A stretch of DNA of 64,000 nt from Brachypodius melanocephalos (GCA_013398615.1 VZSR01000386.1:1043554-1107553); one strand, 5' to 3'. Shown: positions 22,931 to 36,186, numbered from the stretch's first letter. Notes: generated by a model from the letters alone, not told the origin. A program made the numbers and translations.

Positions 22931-24954
22931 TGGAACAGGAGCAGGTCTTGGAGCTTTGATGGTGAACTTGGCTTGGGATGAGAGGGATTGGCTCCTATGT
23001 GATTGTGGCTGCAGCCACCAGTGTCATCTCCGCTGCCATTGGCAGGGAGCCCAGCTGGTCCTTTGCCACATCCAGCTTTTCATTGCCCCCCACCCACCCT
23101 GCAGGAAAACAGCAGTGGTGGTTCAGTGGCACAAAGGAGGGAGCAGGAGGAGCAGAAGCCAGGCCAGATCCTCAGGCAAACACAGCTCTGGGGCTGCCCC
23201 TGGCCACAGCCATTGTCAGTCAGTTCTGCAGCCCAGCTCCGTGCCCTCATCCCCAACAAAAACAGGGCTGGGACAGTGGAGAGTGGTGAGGACCAACCTG
23301 GAGGGCAGCATGGCCAGGAACAGCACCTGCGCCTCAGCCGCCTGGTCAGGGTACATCCCTGTGCCACCTCACACCTGCTGTGGCCAGGCCCAGCATCCCG
23401 GTCACTGTCACGTCAGACAGAGCAATGGCCCCAGCAAAAACCACCAAACTTGTTCCATTTCCGACCCAACCAGCTCCAAACGAGTCTGAGAGGGAACAGC
23501 CACTCTATTAACCATATGGTGACTGTGGTGAGCCCCTGCCAGGTGGGCAGCAGCTGCCATGCACTCACCCAGGACTTTCCTTGGCCCACTAACCCATTTG
23601 AGCACTGCTCACACATGAGAAACCATCCCCAAACACCTGGGGTAGCCAGGACGTTCCTGTCACAGCTGAAACAGTGGGAGACGGAAGGTTTTTCCAGGTC
23701 TCTTGTCTTGGTAACTAAACAGCAAAGCCTTCCCTCGGTGTCAGGTCAGCCGATGGACACGTGCAGGTTCAGCTGGGACCTTCTTGCTGCCACCCACCTC
23801 ATCAGCCCAGGCTTCTGGCTCAACTCTTGGCAGAGGATGAGCCATTAACCCCGACACACCAGTCCTGAGATAAACCCTCCTGTGAGATGAAAGGTGCCGC
23901 CATGCTGCCCGGCCAAGCTAAGGAAGAAAAACAGTCCAGGCAAGTTGCTCCCTGCCAGCCCCTGGCCCTGGCACAGCTGGTGACGCTTTCTCCAACAAAC
24001 CAACTCCTTGTGCTCTGAAATGGCTTAAGAAAGGCCAAACCATCCTTCCTCCTCCTATAGGAGACTAACCTCTTCTGAGATGGAAGGGCCAGGTCTTGGT
24101 GTGATGCTGCTTTAAAAGAGACACCCAAGCTCTGCTGGAGCCAGCACCTTCCCAAGCAGCCCCAGCCCACTCCCAGGGCCCCAAAAGCCAAGAGAGGCAG
24201 GGAACCCCCAAAACTGCCAAGCCCTCCACCCAGTTCCCTGTCAGCTCTCATAGGGGCAGGTTCTCCCTTGTCTGCTCTGGCCTCTGCCACAGAGCAGTCC
24301 CAACATGTGGCACCATCATGGACCCCTAGCCCTTTAGGAGACCTCCTGACCACCCCAAGTCCCTGTGAGGAGAAGGAGGTCCCAGTGACAGTGATGGATG
24401 GTGAGAGCTCCTCCTCTCATGCCTCAGGGCCCAGGAAGCACGGACATAGCAGGGAGTCACTGCCCGCTCCAGTGACATTCTTGTCATTCTCTGAGCTCCA
24501 GCTCGGTCAGAGAAACTGAGTCACAAACATACCTGGATATTTGTCCCTCTCTCCTTGTTTTAATCAGCTCTATTTTAAGTAGCTTTGCAATACATTTTTT
24601 TTTCTCCAAAATGTTGTTTTCCTGGTAATCACTCGGTCACAATGAGATTTGCTGGTCCTCATTCTGCTGCACGCCCAGTCCTGTGTCGGCCCAGCAGAAC
24701 AGCCTGCCCCAGCTGCGAGGAGGGCAGGACTGTAAGGGGAAGAAGGTGTAAAAAATAGAAAACACCAGGCGAGGATGCTTCCAGCTGTGATCCTTGGCTA
24801 CCTGTGCAGTGATCCACAGGCTGGCAGTGGCTCCCACCGGAACTCCCAGCACGCAGGAGGGCTCAGAGAGGCCCAGCCTGCCTGGGGCAGGCAGGACAGC
24901 TTGGTGGCCTCGGAGCTTACCCTGTAGCTTTCCTCAAATCATGCATAACGGCTC
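22931..24954. other. FGF22-RNF126 convergent intergenic region
   Basis: No gene is supported here. The only conspicuous feature is an AT-rich stretch at about 24525-24640 that could be a distal RNF126 tail or a non-coding element. Open frames are shadows without splice context or recognizable domains. Confidence 0.5.
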
Positions 24955-25622
24955 GCAGAGCTAAAATGTCCATTTATTGACAACAGTAATAATTTAAGAT
25001 TATAAAAACCCCTTTCAGTGTTGAGTATCAGCGGGCGAGGTTATAAAGAGAAATAAATGGGACTTGAGATGGGATAGGAAAGGATCCGGGATCTACTTGA
25101 GAGTTCCTGTTTCAGTGACAGCTATTGGTCCTCCCCAGATGGCGATCCTGGGGGGAGGCAGCATCCTTATGCTTCCATTTTAGACTTCAATCTCCAAAGC
25201 AGAAAAGATAGTATCCAAGGGGAGGAGGAGCAAAAGAAATAAAAGAAAGGGATCTCAAATTCAAACCCATACAAACAACCTTTCCATTCGGGATTCAACC
25301 ACTCGCTCAGCACCTCGGGGTTTCCCAGCCGGGGAGCGCAGCAGCCTCGCACTGCAATGGGTAAAGTCCACGCAAAGAGGATGTTTTTTATTGACAGACA
25401 GAGCTCTTTCCCCCCTTTTTCATCACAGAACTTGAGGCTTCTCATCTCTGAAGGACCCAGAGTCTCTGTGTCTTCAGAAATCAAAAGGAAATTCTGGGGG
25501 GCACTGCTCCTGCCTCGTCCCCTCCCCTCGCTCTGCTCTGGAAGCCCCTTTGGCTGCTCGCGGTGGCCAGGGAGGGAAGGGGAACAGTGGAAGGGCCCCG
25601 GGGACAGAGGGTGCGTTAAGAT
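24955..25622 (-). other. RNF126: RNF126 3'UTR
   Basis: This is the minus-strand tail from the TGA at 25623-25625. It is AT-richer than the surroundings and has two possible AATAAA signals, at 25387-25392 and 24973-24978. Confidence 0.6.
24973..24978 (-). terminator. RNF126: distal poly(A) signal of RNF126
   Basis: Minus-strand AATAAA in the context GTCAATAAATGGACATTTTA. This is the more likely end. A proximal AATAAA at 25387-25392 would give a tail of about 235 nt. Confidence 0.6.
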
Positions 25623-28600
25623 TCATGAGTTGTTCGATGAGTTTTCATTACTTGGTGAGCTGGAGGAAGAAGAGGAGGAGGAGGATGACGAGAAGTTCAT
25701 CCCTGTGAGTCCTGGGGGGTTTGTGGCAGTGTTTTGTCCACTTAAACTTTTCCGGCAGACGGGACACGTGTCATGCTTTGGGGAGCAGACAAAAAAAACA
25801 AAACAAGAAATACGGGAAACGGGATTAGAAACACAATAGGGGAGCAGCACTCGAGGAACGGGCTGGGATGACACTCCATCCTCTGACCACAGGCTGCTCG
25901 TGCTCAGGCCTCATCACGGAGGTAGGAAAATATTTACAGAAGGGAGCAGGACCAGATAAAGCTCCCAGTGCTGCACGCCCCAGGCACTGCCCTGCACTCA
26001 CCTGCTCCAGCCACGGGACGATGCAGCCATCATGGAACAGGTGATTGCACGGTAACTGCCGCACATTCTCCCCGACTGTGTAGTCTTCCTTACACACAGG
26101 GCACTCCAACCCGGAATCTGCATCGCACAGGGAAAGCCAAGCCCAGCTGAGCAAAGGAGGGCAACGACGCACAAAGCTCCTGACTCAGGACTCATCATCC
26201 CTCTCCTCTTCCCCATCACTGCTCCATCCCTGTCAGGAGGAAAGCTCGGTGCTCTGCAGTCCCCACACCATCACCCCACCTCCCCCTGCCCTTCTGCCTC
26301 CCTTCCACTTTTCCATTTCTATCCACACTGAACTTCTCACAACCTCTCCAGGGCAAATCCATCCAACCTACACTGCTCTTTTTTTGTGTGAATGTAACAG
26401 AGCCCCTTCAGCTCTCTGCCCACTTTGAAATGTTTTATGCCTTAAATGCAGACAAAATTCAAGTCCCAAGAAAACATTACACAGAGCTTCCAGGGAGCAC
26501 TCTGTGCAGGACTCCATGGAGCAGACACATACCTACGTGCTCCTGTGTGATCTGTATGGTGGGGAGGGCCTGGATCTTCTCTTTGTCCGCTGGCGGCGGT
26601 CCAGTGTTTTCAAACTGATTCAGTAACTGGAAAAACAACCGGCCAGGCAGGCAGAAGAGAGAGGTGAGCCTAGCAGCACACAGAATCCACTCGTTTCCTG
26701 AGCCAGGGCACTTGGACCCCGCACTGTGGACCCTTTCCCACTCCAGTCCCCACAGCCCCTCATTCCCTGCCCCTCCTGGAGCACCACACAGGAAGATGGA
26801 GACTGCAGTGAATCCCAGTTTTACCTGTGTGATAATCGCATCCAGGCCATTGGCACCCCAGGCGTAGTCCATCGGATTTGAGTGCAGGACTCCCCTGAAG
26901 AGCAAGGACAGCAAGTGAGTTCATCCTGGAGCACCAACGAGACACTGTCAGAGTGAGCACCACATCCTCCAACTCACCAAGGGCCCAGGCCTAGGTTTGG
27001 AATTGTAGTTGGTGCAATAATTCCATTGACCAGCTGCTGGATAATTCTGGAAGACAAGAAAACCAGGATTGTGTAAGAATTAAAGTTTGCTGGCTCCCAG
27101 CCTAGCACCCCAGCATGGAGGGAGAGGCTGAATAAGCTGAATATTGTCACATTGTTGGAGGCAATTAAAAATATCCTACAGCAATTGCAATGGCAGCTTA
27201 TGGAGTGATCAGCCACTGATAAAGTTTCAGTATTTGATTCATAAGGGGACAATTCCTGGCACGATGGCGAGTGGCTCCCAGGATGCACTTACACAAACAC
27301 TGTCTGCTGTTCTCTTCTGTTTCCCCTCACAGACAGTACAACATTTTTGCAACACCTGCCAATGACCAGGGAGTATTTTCCCACTACAGGACAAACTCCC
27401 AGCCACAGTCCATGTCATCACTCAGCTAAAAGACCCGAAGCAGGAATTGCCAACAGGCTCAAGTAGAATGCAGATGGCACCCATGGCAGTGCTGGAGAGC
27501 TTTGGGATGCTGTTCCCATAAGCCAGAAGAAAAGGTGAGGAACAACAGGATTCCCTCCCAAGGTCCCAGAGTGGTTCTCACCCTTCCAGCGTGGGGACCC
27601 CCTCATGCCTGCCCGAGGCTCGGCGTGTGGCCAGGCGGGCACGGGGCTGCCTGGCGCCGTAGCGGTGCCGAGACTGGTGCTCGCGCTCCCGCCGGTTCTC
27701 CGAGTCCCGGTTGTCTTCCGGCTGCACGTTGGACGCGAAGGGAAACTCAAAGCTGTCGTCAAAGAACCCGAAAGCAAACTGGCCATAGCTCTGGGGTAAG
27801 GTGAACAAGTGCTGATCCACATTCTGGGTGGGAGAGAGGGAGGGAGGAAATGCAGAGAACAGACTGTGACAAGAGGAGGAACAGCCCTCGGCTCCCACGG
27901 CGTCCCAGCAGCTGCCCACAGCAAATCCCAGGCCTGGAGTGACACTGGGACCAGCACCCTTGGCAGCAGCTCAGTGAGGAACAGACACTGGAACTGCACA
28001 CGAAGGCAGAAATAATCACAGTTCCCTGGTTTCTCTTTGGTGTGTCACTGCTGCTTCCAAGCTGAGGCTACTGCATAGCAACACACCCAAATCCTGCTCT
28101 CCAAATCCTGCTGAGCCCCCTCATGACGGGAATCGGCTGCGAATGATGGTCCTACATAACACACGCAGCAAAAATATGGTATGCGGGGATTTCAAGAGCA
28201 GCATGTGGAGGATATTAATTCCTCCTTTCCAAATTCTGTCATGATCTGGGGAATGTTTAAACAACGCACTATTGGAAAAATACTCAATCCAACAGCAAAG
28301 CTTCAGAAGGTGTTGGAAGAGAGAAAAGACTTGCTCACCTCAAAAGGATGCCTGCTCTGATCAGGGGCTGACGTAGAGGAGCTGGTCTCATTGTCAGCAT
28401 TCCTATAGGGAATGAAGAGCACTGGTAATCTTCTCATAGCAGCTCCCAAGGCTTTTCTGCCCCCCTCCCATCCTAGGGCAGAGGCAGCTCAACAGAACCT
28501 CGTCCTCCCTCAGCTGCTGATTTTCTGATTGTCCGCATCAATTTTCCCTCCCCGAACCTTTCATTTTCCCACATCCTCACCCATTTCTCCCTACTCTATT

Positions 28601-31600
28601 AGAACTCAGGAAGCTGCAGAGAAGTGCCTGAACCACGATGTCAAGCAAGGATTTCCCCCACAATCCATCTCAAACACACAAGCTAATCTTCCAGAGCACC
28701 AGGAAGACTTAAGGCACAAACGCTGATCGCTGTGACCCCAAGACACATAAGTCTAATCTTGAATCAAAGAAACTTCTCTACTGCAGAGGCACATAACCCA
28801 ACAGCTCAGGATATTGAGGAAACTCTAAATGTTGTCAGACTTCTGCTTTCAGAGCTGCAGGAACATTTCCTGCTCAGAACTAAGCTTTCACAGTACCGAA
28901 ATCACTTACATTCAGCAACTATGTGACTCTCCCAAGGTCACAGGGAATCACCAAAACAGTCAGGATGGATTTTCAGGCTCCAGGGTTGGTGTGGTCAAAC
29001 CAAACATCACCTGCTCAGTGCAGAAGCCCCAGGCCATGCAGACCATCACAATCAGCAGGCAGCAACACCCACTGCCCCTGGCCCTTGCACTGCTTGCAGC
29101 CTACCCTGGAGCCAGTCACAGCTGGGGCCCACAAACACAACTGAAACATTTTAAGACACTTCTGCTGCTTCTGCTGCCAGCTGCAGCAGAGCAGCACAGA
29201 AACACAAACCTCACTGCCCCAGGGCAGAGTCCAAAGTCTCAGCCACAACATTTTTCCTTTAATCCCCAACAGTCACTACTTACATGAGGTGCCCATGCGC
29301 TCAGCGTTCCCAGATCCTTCACTCTGGGGTTATCTCTGCCCTGATGACTCAGATCAGGTCAGAGCTACCACACAGCACGGGGAAAGCCTCCCTACCACTA
29401 CCTTATGTTTGTTTGAAATCAAACCATTCCTGCCCCGCCCCTCAGCATTTCCGTGGCAGATTGGCTTGTGGATGCTAACTTTGCCAACATAGCACTGTTT
29501 TCCAAAAGTGAGAAAAGATGAGCCAAAGCTGGTGCAGAAGGAATAGAAATGGTGCATTTTATACCAAACATTGCCTTGGAACTAGGAAGAGAGCAAAGCA
29601 ACCTGGGCTCACTGGAGCACCAGCCCCTGGGACAGCACATTACCTTGGCTCCTCAGGAAGCTCTTCAATAAAACCAGACTCACACCGTGGGCAGATGTAG
29701 TCCTGCAGGAGAAGACACACCAGGTGAGAAAAAGAAGGGATACCTCAGAACTGCAGGGTGTTACAGGGTGGGAGGGTCCTGCAATCTGCCATCCCCAGCA
29801 CATGCCACGGTCCCAGAGCGACCCCAAACTCCAACTTTTGGCTACCTGAGCCAGTGAGGCCAGAGCTCAGCCTAAGCCTGTGGGAGCTCAGCTTAAGAAT
29901 TATGAGGGTGGTGCTGATTAATCTCCAGTACAGACACAGCATTAGCTACCAGCTGATGCAGTTCCAGTAAAGTGAAAGTGAAACCCCCAGCACTCCCTGT
30001 GCAGCAGCCCTCAAACTTTGGCAGAGCTGCATGTTTTGGGGAGCAGAAAACAAAGTGGGAATGGCAGCAGGGACCTGGCAAGGTCGTGGTGCTCAAGGAG
30101 GCTGGTCCCTGTCGCTAACACAGCCTGGGGTTCACAGCACACAGGGACACTCTGGGTATTCTGCAGCCAGGACCCCACACTCCCACACCCAGAGCTCACT
30201 ACAGAGACCTGTTGCCATCCCAGTCCCCTGGGCACTGAGCATGCCAGGACAGACAGGCTCAGTGTGACAGCCACTTCCTCACGATTCCTGGGGTTTGTGA
30301 GGAATTCATCCTCTACAACCACCCTGTCCTGAGCAGAGCAGAACACAATACTGCAGATCCTGACAGAGAACTGTTCTACTCTCCAGTGCTCAAGAAGCAG
30401 CAGTGAGCCAATCCCATCCCCTGCTCCACAGTGGGCACACACCACCCCAAATCCCTGTGTTGGCAGAGCTGGGCTCAGCACAGAAGGCATTTAAGAGCTT
30501 CTAAAAATAATGCCACTTCCTTTTGTTGCTGTGTTGGAATTGGCACAGCCCTTAGCCAGACTGAAGGATTCCCCCAAGGAGTTGAGGCTGTCGATAAGGC
30601 CCTTGGGGTTGCTCCTCTGTCTCCTGCAGCCAACCCCTATAAAGCTTCAGGGAAGCAGCACAGCTTAGAGCCACTGCATGTGTTCTGTCTGCCCAGGGAG
30701 ATACAGGAGCTCTGAGGCTCAGGAACAGACTGGGAGAGGTGGCTGCTCCTTCTCCCACACAGAACTCCCTGTCTGCCACTATGGCACAACTGTCTCTGCA
30801 CCACTGACACCAGGTCTGAGCTCAGAGACTCCTGTGTGAGCACAGGGAACAGCAGCCCATGAAGCCCCCTGCCCATGAAACCCTCTTTGCGCTGCTTCCC
30901 ACCAGCACAAACTGGTGGGGACACATGTGGCACAGGGATGAATGACCATGGTACCAATGAGCAGCCTGCTCCAGGGAGCTGCTGTGTGTTGTGTGTGTGT
31001 GTCTGTGTGCTCACAGCCAGCTCCCAGCACAGGGATCAGCACATTCCTCTGCAGCTGGAACAGCACAAATGTCAAAGTTTGTTGTTTCTCGGGCTGTTTG
31101 AGTCCCTCCTTTGGCAGCTCTGGTTACTGCGCCTGCAGATGGTGAGTGAGTGAAACCTGAGTGAACCTGGATCCCCAAAACAAGTTCATGAACTCACAGA
31201 CCTGAGCCCCCAAACATGGGACCCAATCTCTGCCTGACCCAGTCTGGCCAAGAGTGCCCAGGTGGCACAGCCAGGTGTACCCAGCCAAGTGCACACAACC
31301 AGATGTGAGCACAGCCCAGCACAAAGTGTTTGAACAGAAATAAATAACAGATTTTTCTGGGTTACCTCCTGGCTCCTGCCCACAGCACACGTGTGCTTCA
31401 GCAGGTGCACCATCAGGGGCTTGTTCTCACTGACACACGAGCTGAGAGCCCCCAGCATGGCTCACCCTGGCCCAAACGAGAGGGCAAAAGAACAAATCAT
31501 ATGTCACAAACCAACCACCCCCAGCAGGGACAGCTCTGCTTCACCCAGAGGCTTTTCAAGTTGAGTGCCAGCAACCAGCAATGACTTTTGGGACAAGGTG

Positions 31601-32486
31601 CTGTGAAAAGTGTCAGGATACAAAGACCAGCAAGACTCTCCAAATCACATTTAACCTCTCAGGAAGCCGAGCAGAGAAACAAGTGATCCATCAGATCCTC
31701 CCCATCAGCCCACAATCCTTTTCCACCCACACCAGCACAAGCTCCACACCACACCGGATTTTGGTGTGTGATTAAAGCACCTGCCCAGGTGCCTACACAG
31801 CACTTCTATCTCTGTCTTAGCGTGCACCTCCCTGCACCCCAGCAGCCACCACCGCAGGGCTTTTGTCGTGTTCATTAAATTCTCCTGAAAAACAACCGAG
31901 AAACCCCCCCAAGAAACCCCCCAGCACCCCGCGGCGCTTCAGTGGCACCGGATGGGATCAGGCTGCTCGGGCTGGGGGTGTCACAGCGGGACCCTGGGGC
32001 TGCTGCCGGACGGACTCCCACCCCACACCGTTCCCCGCGGGGCGGCCAGAGCGCTCGAACCGCCGGAGGCCCTCCCGTCCGGGCCGAGCAGGGCCGAGGG
32101 CTCCTCCCGCCGCATCGCCCCCGCCCAGCTGCTGCCCCTCGGCCAGGCTGGCCCGTTCCCTCCGCAGATCCTCTCCCCTCGTGGCCGCAGCCCCCTTCCC
32201 TCGCTACGGACACCTCCCCCAGCCCCTCCCAACGCCCCCGAGCCCCGGTGCCCCGGGTGGAGCCCCACGGGGCACCCCCCGGCCTCCCCGCCGCTCAGGC
32301 CCCCTGGGCCCCTCAGGCCTCGCCCCCACGTGCCCGCCCCCTCGGCGCCCCCGCCCGGCCCTGCCCGCGCTCCAGGCCCTCCCCGGCGACCCTCCCTGGT
32401 CCCCCGCTCACGGGCAGGCGCGGGGCGATCTCGGCCGAGCAGCAGTGGCAGAAGAACCGGCCCGGCTGCGGCGACGCCTCCGCCAT
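25623..32486 (-). CDS. RNF126: RNF126, RING-type E3 ubiquitin-protein ligase
   Basis: Nine exons on the minus strand: 32486-32412, 29702-29644, 28402-28339, 27823-27582, 27046-26978, 26894-26825, 26626-26533, 26117-26002, 25775-25623. They total 942 nt, or 313 aa; human is 311 aa. The N-terminal four-Cys zinc finger (FCHCC plus YICPRCESG) is the BAG6-binding type. The middle segment is Arg/Ser-rich (RRERE, RHRYGARQPRAR). The C-terminal RING-H2 ligands are C230, C233, C248, H250, H253, C256, C267 and C270, followed by a poly-Ser run. It ubiquitinates mislocalized hydrophobic proteins handed over by BAG6 in the cytosol. Residue 225 is Asp where human has Gly. All ligands are intact, so it should be active. 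Confidence 0.97.
28915..28985 (-). repeat. possible MIR/CORE-type SINE fragment
   Basis: The stretch GTGACTCTCCCAAGGTCACA followed by a degenerate AGTCAGGAT...TTCAGG block resembles the central part of MIR-type SINEs. It is short and diverged. Confidence 0.3.
29972..29985 (+). promoter_or_regulatory. ISRE-like GTGAAAGTGAAACC in RNF126 intron 1
   Basis: The GAAAGTGAAAC core matches the IRF/ISRE half-site pair. It lies about 270 bases from RNF126 exon 2. Confidence 0.3.
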
Positions 32487-32491
32487 CTTCC
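32479..32491 (-). promoter_or_regulatory. YY1-type site over the RNF126 start codon
   Basis: The minus strand reads GGAAGATGGCGGAG, matching the YY1 core AAGATGGCGGC, with the ATG being the RNF126 initiator. Confidence 0.55.
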
Positions 32492-32653
32492 CTACCCGCC
32501 GGCCCCGCCCCCCGCGCGCGCCGCGGCGCCGACGGCGGCTGAGGGGGGACAAGGGACATCCCGCGGCGCAAACGCGGAGGGGAGCGAGGGCTGGAGGGGC
32601 GGAGCTAATCGGGGGCGTGGTCTTGTTGTCTAAGGTGGGTGGGCGTGGCTTGA

Positions 32654-32663
32654 CCATATAAGG
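32654..32663 (+). promoter_or_regulatory. CArG box CCATATAAGG
   Basis: This is an exact CC(A/T)6GG serum-response-factor site about 170 bases upstream of the RNF126 start, flanked by GGGCGTGGC motifs. Confidence 0.5.
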
Positions 32664-32704
32664 TGATGGGGCGTGGCCGGCGAAAGCGGCGGGACTGGAT
32701 CCCC

Positions 32705-32789
32705 GATTCCGGGAACGCCCCCTCATTCCGGGAACCCCCCCTCATTCCGGGAACCCCCCCTCATTCCGGGAACCCCCCCATCCTTCCTT
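32705..32789. repeat. 20-bp minisatellite upstream of RNF126
   Basis: Four near-identical copies of a unit reading CTCATTCCGGGAACCCCCC, the first slightly changed, lie just outside the RNF126 CpG island. Confidence 0.9.
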
Positions 32790-35700
32790 CTCCCCTCCAC
32801 TCCCCGGCTCTTGATCCCTCTCTCAGCCCCATCGGACCCCCGAGCTTTAAAATATCAGCTCAAAAACTGATTTATTTATATAATTTTTAAAAGAAGCGGA
32901 AAAAATGAGCTGGGGAGAGGTTGAGTTCCCCCCGAAATGAGGAAAAAGTGATATTGCCAGTGAAAATCCAGGGAGCTGCTTCAAGTTGCAATAACCCCAA
33001 AGGAACTGGAATGCTCCATTTTGACACAACACTCTCAGGTTGGGTGCTTCTCCCAGACCTTGCCGCTTGGATGCTGGAGGGTCCAGGGGAGCTTTTTGGC
33101 ATATAGAAGCGGAATCTCGATTTTGGGGACCTGAGAATCCCCTCTGCGGCTCGGTTCAGGTCCAGCGTTTTGCCCAAGCTGCAGCTTTTGAGAGAGCAGA
33201 GGATCTGCCTGGCCCTCACCGGGGTCCCAAGCCTCAAGGGCTGTTGTGCGGCACTGCCGAGCCAGGGTTTTGGGGTGGTGTGACTGGGGAGATTTTGGGG
33301 TATCCACGCAGTGCGGTTGTGAGGTTTCGGGGGGAGGGGGATGGTGAGGCTGCGAGGCGGGACCCGTGGGATTTTAAGGGTTCTGCACAGTGGGGCTGTG
33401 GGGTCTTGGGGTTCGACTCAGCGACACCAGCCCCTCTCCCAGCAGGTGGCATCTGCAGCCCAGGATTTGCTGCTCCAGCTTTGCCGGGTGATGGAGCCGG
33501 GGAGGGATTTGTGGAGCAGCTCAGGAGCCGTGGAAAGCTCGGCAGAGCTCTGCTCCCCGCGCTGCGGGGGGACAGGGACAGGGACGGGGTCAGATGTCCT
33601 GAGTTGGACGTTGGTGGGGACACAACGCTTGAGGGCTGGGTCACCGGTCAGCAGCTGGGAGGGCTCGGTGGTGGTGTGGGAATTGCAGCAGTGGGACAGA
33701 TCGGTAGAGTTCAGTGGCTGATCGATGATCCCGGCCGCTGATAAGGCACGTTGGCATTTATTTATTTACAGGTGATGAGGAAACTGCTGCTCCCGTAACC
33801 CTTTTACTCAGGAGGTGGGTCCAGACAGTGCGTCGTGGTCCAGCCGGGAGCCAGACAGAGCCCGGAGCCTCAGCGTGGAGCCCGCGGCTCCGGATGGGGC
33901 ATTTCACACCCCAAGGGAAGCTCCTTCCCTGCGGTTCTCCCGTGCCCTGTTTCACGGCTGGAGGACAAGTTGCCACTTGATCAAATGGGTGCCGGGTGCC
34001 TGTGGGGTGGAGGGGGGGTAGGATCCGGCTCCACTGACTTTGTCCCTCTGGAATTCCCTGACGCAGGAGCTGGGGAAGCTGAACGTGGCAACGCTCGTTG
34101 GGATGCAAATGGCAGCGGATGTGGATGCACACGAGATAAGGGCAGCAGAGTGGCCGCAGAGCCAGTGCTGTGAGCACACAGGAGTGGGAAGGGTCCCCCA
34201 AAAGCCTCTCATTCATCTCTTGGGGTTTGCCTTCATGTCAGGACTGCAGCCTCTGCCCATGACCTACAGCCAAAGTCCCCATTGCCCATTCCTTATTGCT
34301 GGTGCTGATCATGGAGAGGGGATCGCCCTTTTCCAGGGGCTGAGGCTCCCAGACAGCCCCGTGCCCTGATTTTGGCCCCAGCCACAATTCCTCCTCACAG
34401 AGGGCATGAGAATCCCATGGAGACCTCGTCTCTGATGCTGCTCAGGCACCCCAAGATTGGGGGTTCTATGCTTGGCTGCCCCCCTTCCTTCTGCTGCCTC
34501 CGAGGAAGCCGCATCTGGTCACGAGCAAATTTGAGTCACCCAGGGAAGGATTTTCCCACGGTGCTGCAGAAAGACAAACTGCACCCTCACCTGAGAGGGC
34601 TGACGAGGTGGTGACACCTCCCCAGGTAGAACCGAGTCATTGTTAGACAGAGCCCGCTCCCAAACCGGCCATCCTGCCTGGGAAAGACAGCGGAAAATAT
34701 CCCAGGTCTCCCATTGTCTGAGGGGATGGGACAGGGTGGGAGGCTTCTCCAGCAGCTCAGAGCCACCATCCCACCTGGGCTGGGCAGTGAAGGGGACACA
34801 TGCCCCAGGCAGGGGTCAAGGGATTCCTCCTGGCCTCTGGACCCTGTGTTGCTAAAGAAAGTGGTGACTGGAGCTGAAGCCCCCACAGTGCCCAGGTGTT
34901 GGGGGCACAGGGGCAGCTCTGGGCATGGGCTCTGCCTTGAGCCCTGGGAAGCACAAGCACCTCCTGGAGCCAGAGCAGCTTCCAGAGCAATTCCTGCCAA
35001 GTGAGAATAACTGGTGCAGCTGGTCTCCCTGCTCCCCTCCACCCCACATCATATATAATTGCCTATTTTAATTAATAAATTGGAGGCCACTCAAAGGAAA
35101 GCGGCGAGATTCCTTACAGACACTGCAGGGATTGTCTACCCGCCCCGAGCCAGTCGTGTCACGGCGGATTTGAATCGGCCTCCTTTGAATTCGCTCAGAC
35201 AGATCGGGAGATTTACATCCCCCACCTCATCTCCTGGAGCCTCACACCTCCAGGCTGCAGGTCCGGATCCCATCTGGCAGTGATCCAGCAGCTCACGGTG
35301 ACCCGGGAGCAGCGGCACAGGCTGAGCCCCGTCCCCACCACCAGCAGGCTGTGAGGGCTGAGGGACGCTGGTGGCGGGTGGTCCCCAGCCCTACATGGCT
35401 CTGATCCCTGGATCAGAAGGGCTGCTGGCATCTTGGTGGTCCTTCCTGGCCCAGCTGTGCTGTCACAGTGGCACAGCTTCCCCCGGGAGCAGCCAGGGCA
35501 GGGGGGCTCAGGGGAAGTTCATGGTCCCAAGGGGCTGCTTTTGGGCTCCACCAAAAATTTTTCTTTCTCTCTTTTTTTTCTTTTTGGATTCTTTCCTTTT
35601 TTATGCTTGGTTTAAACCATTGTTCTTCAAGGGAAATTTTAATGGGAAAAACATGCTTTTCTAACAACTGCCAGCCTGGGCCAAGCCATGAGGCTCTGGC

Positions 35701-36186
35701 TGACAGGGGCTGTGTGGCAGATGTGGGCTCCAGGGAGGATGTGACCTGTGGTGGCTCTGCTCTTTAGTGGCCCATGGGATGGGATCATCCAGGGCCACCA
35801 GGACAGGATGCTGGGATTGCAGTGCCAATGGAGATCCATGTCCTCCCCTTGGCTGGTATGGGAGCAGGGCAGCCACCAGCCCATCTGTCCCACCCCAATA
35901 ACCAGCACCTTGCTCTGGGAGCGAAGATCAACCGAGCAGCCGCTGCCCTTCCCGGTGCAGCTCTGCTTCCTTCTCCCCAGCCTCACCGAGGAGCTGGGAG
36001 ACTCCGGGAGGTTTTCCTGACTCCCAGCTCTGCTGGACCCAGTTCAGCCCCACACTGTTGCCCGACGCTCCATGGCGCTGCCAGCTCTCCCCTCCAGGCT
36101 CGCTTTGCTCCTGCCCCTCGCCGCGGCGGAGGCAGCGCTCGCTGGGAGCCCGCACGGCCGCCGGCGCTGACTCACAGCTTGTTTAC

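Larger units (their letters stand above)
32000..32700. promoter_or_regulatory. RNF126: RNF126 CpG-island promoter
   Basis: This GC/CpG-rich block surrounds RNF126 exon 1. It holds three GGGCGTGG-type KLF/Sp1 motifs between 32610 and 32680, a CArG box at 32654 and a YY1-type site over the start codon. Confidence 0.7.

Noticed and set aside
32871..33240. Minus-strand transcript ending at the AATAAA at 32871
   Set aside because: Only an isolated AT-rich hexamer. No exon, splice site or coding similarity was found upstream on that strand.
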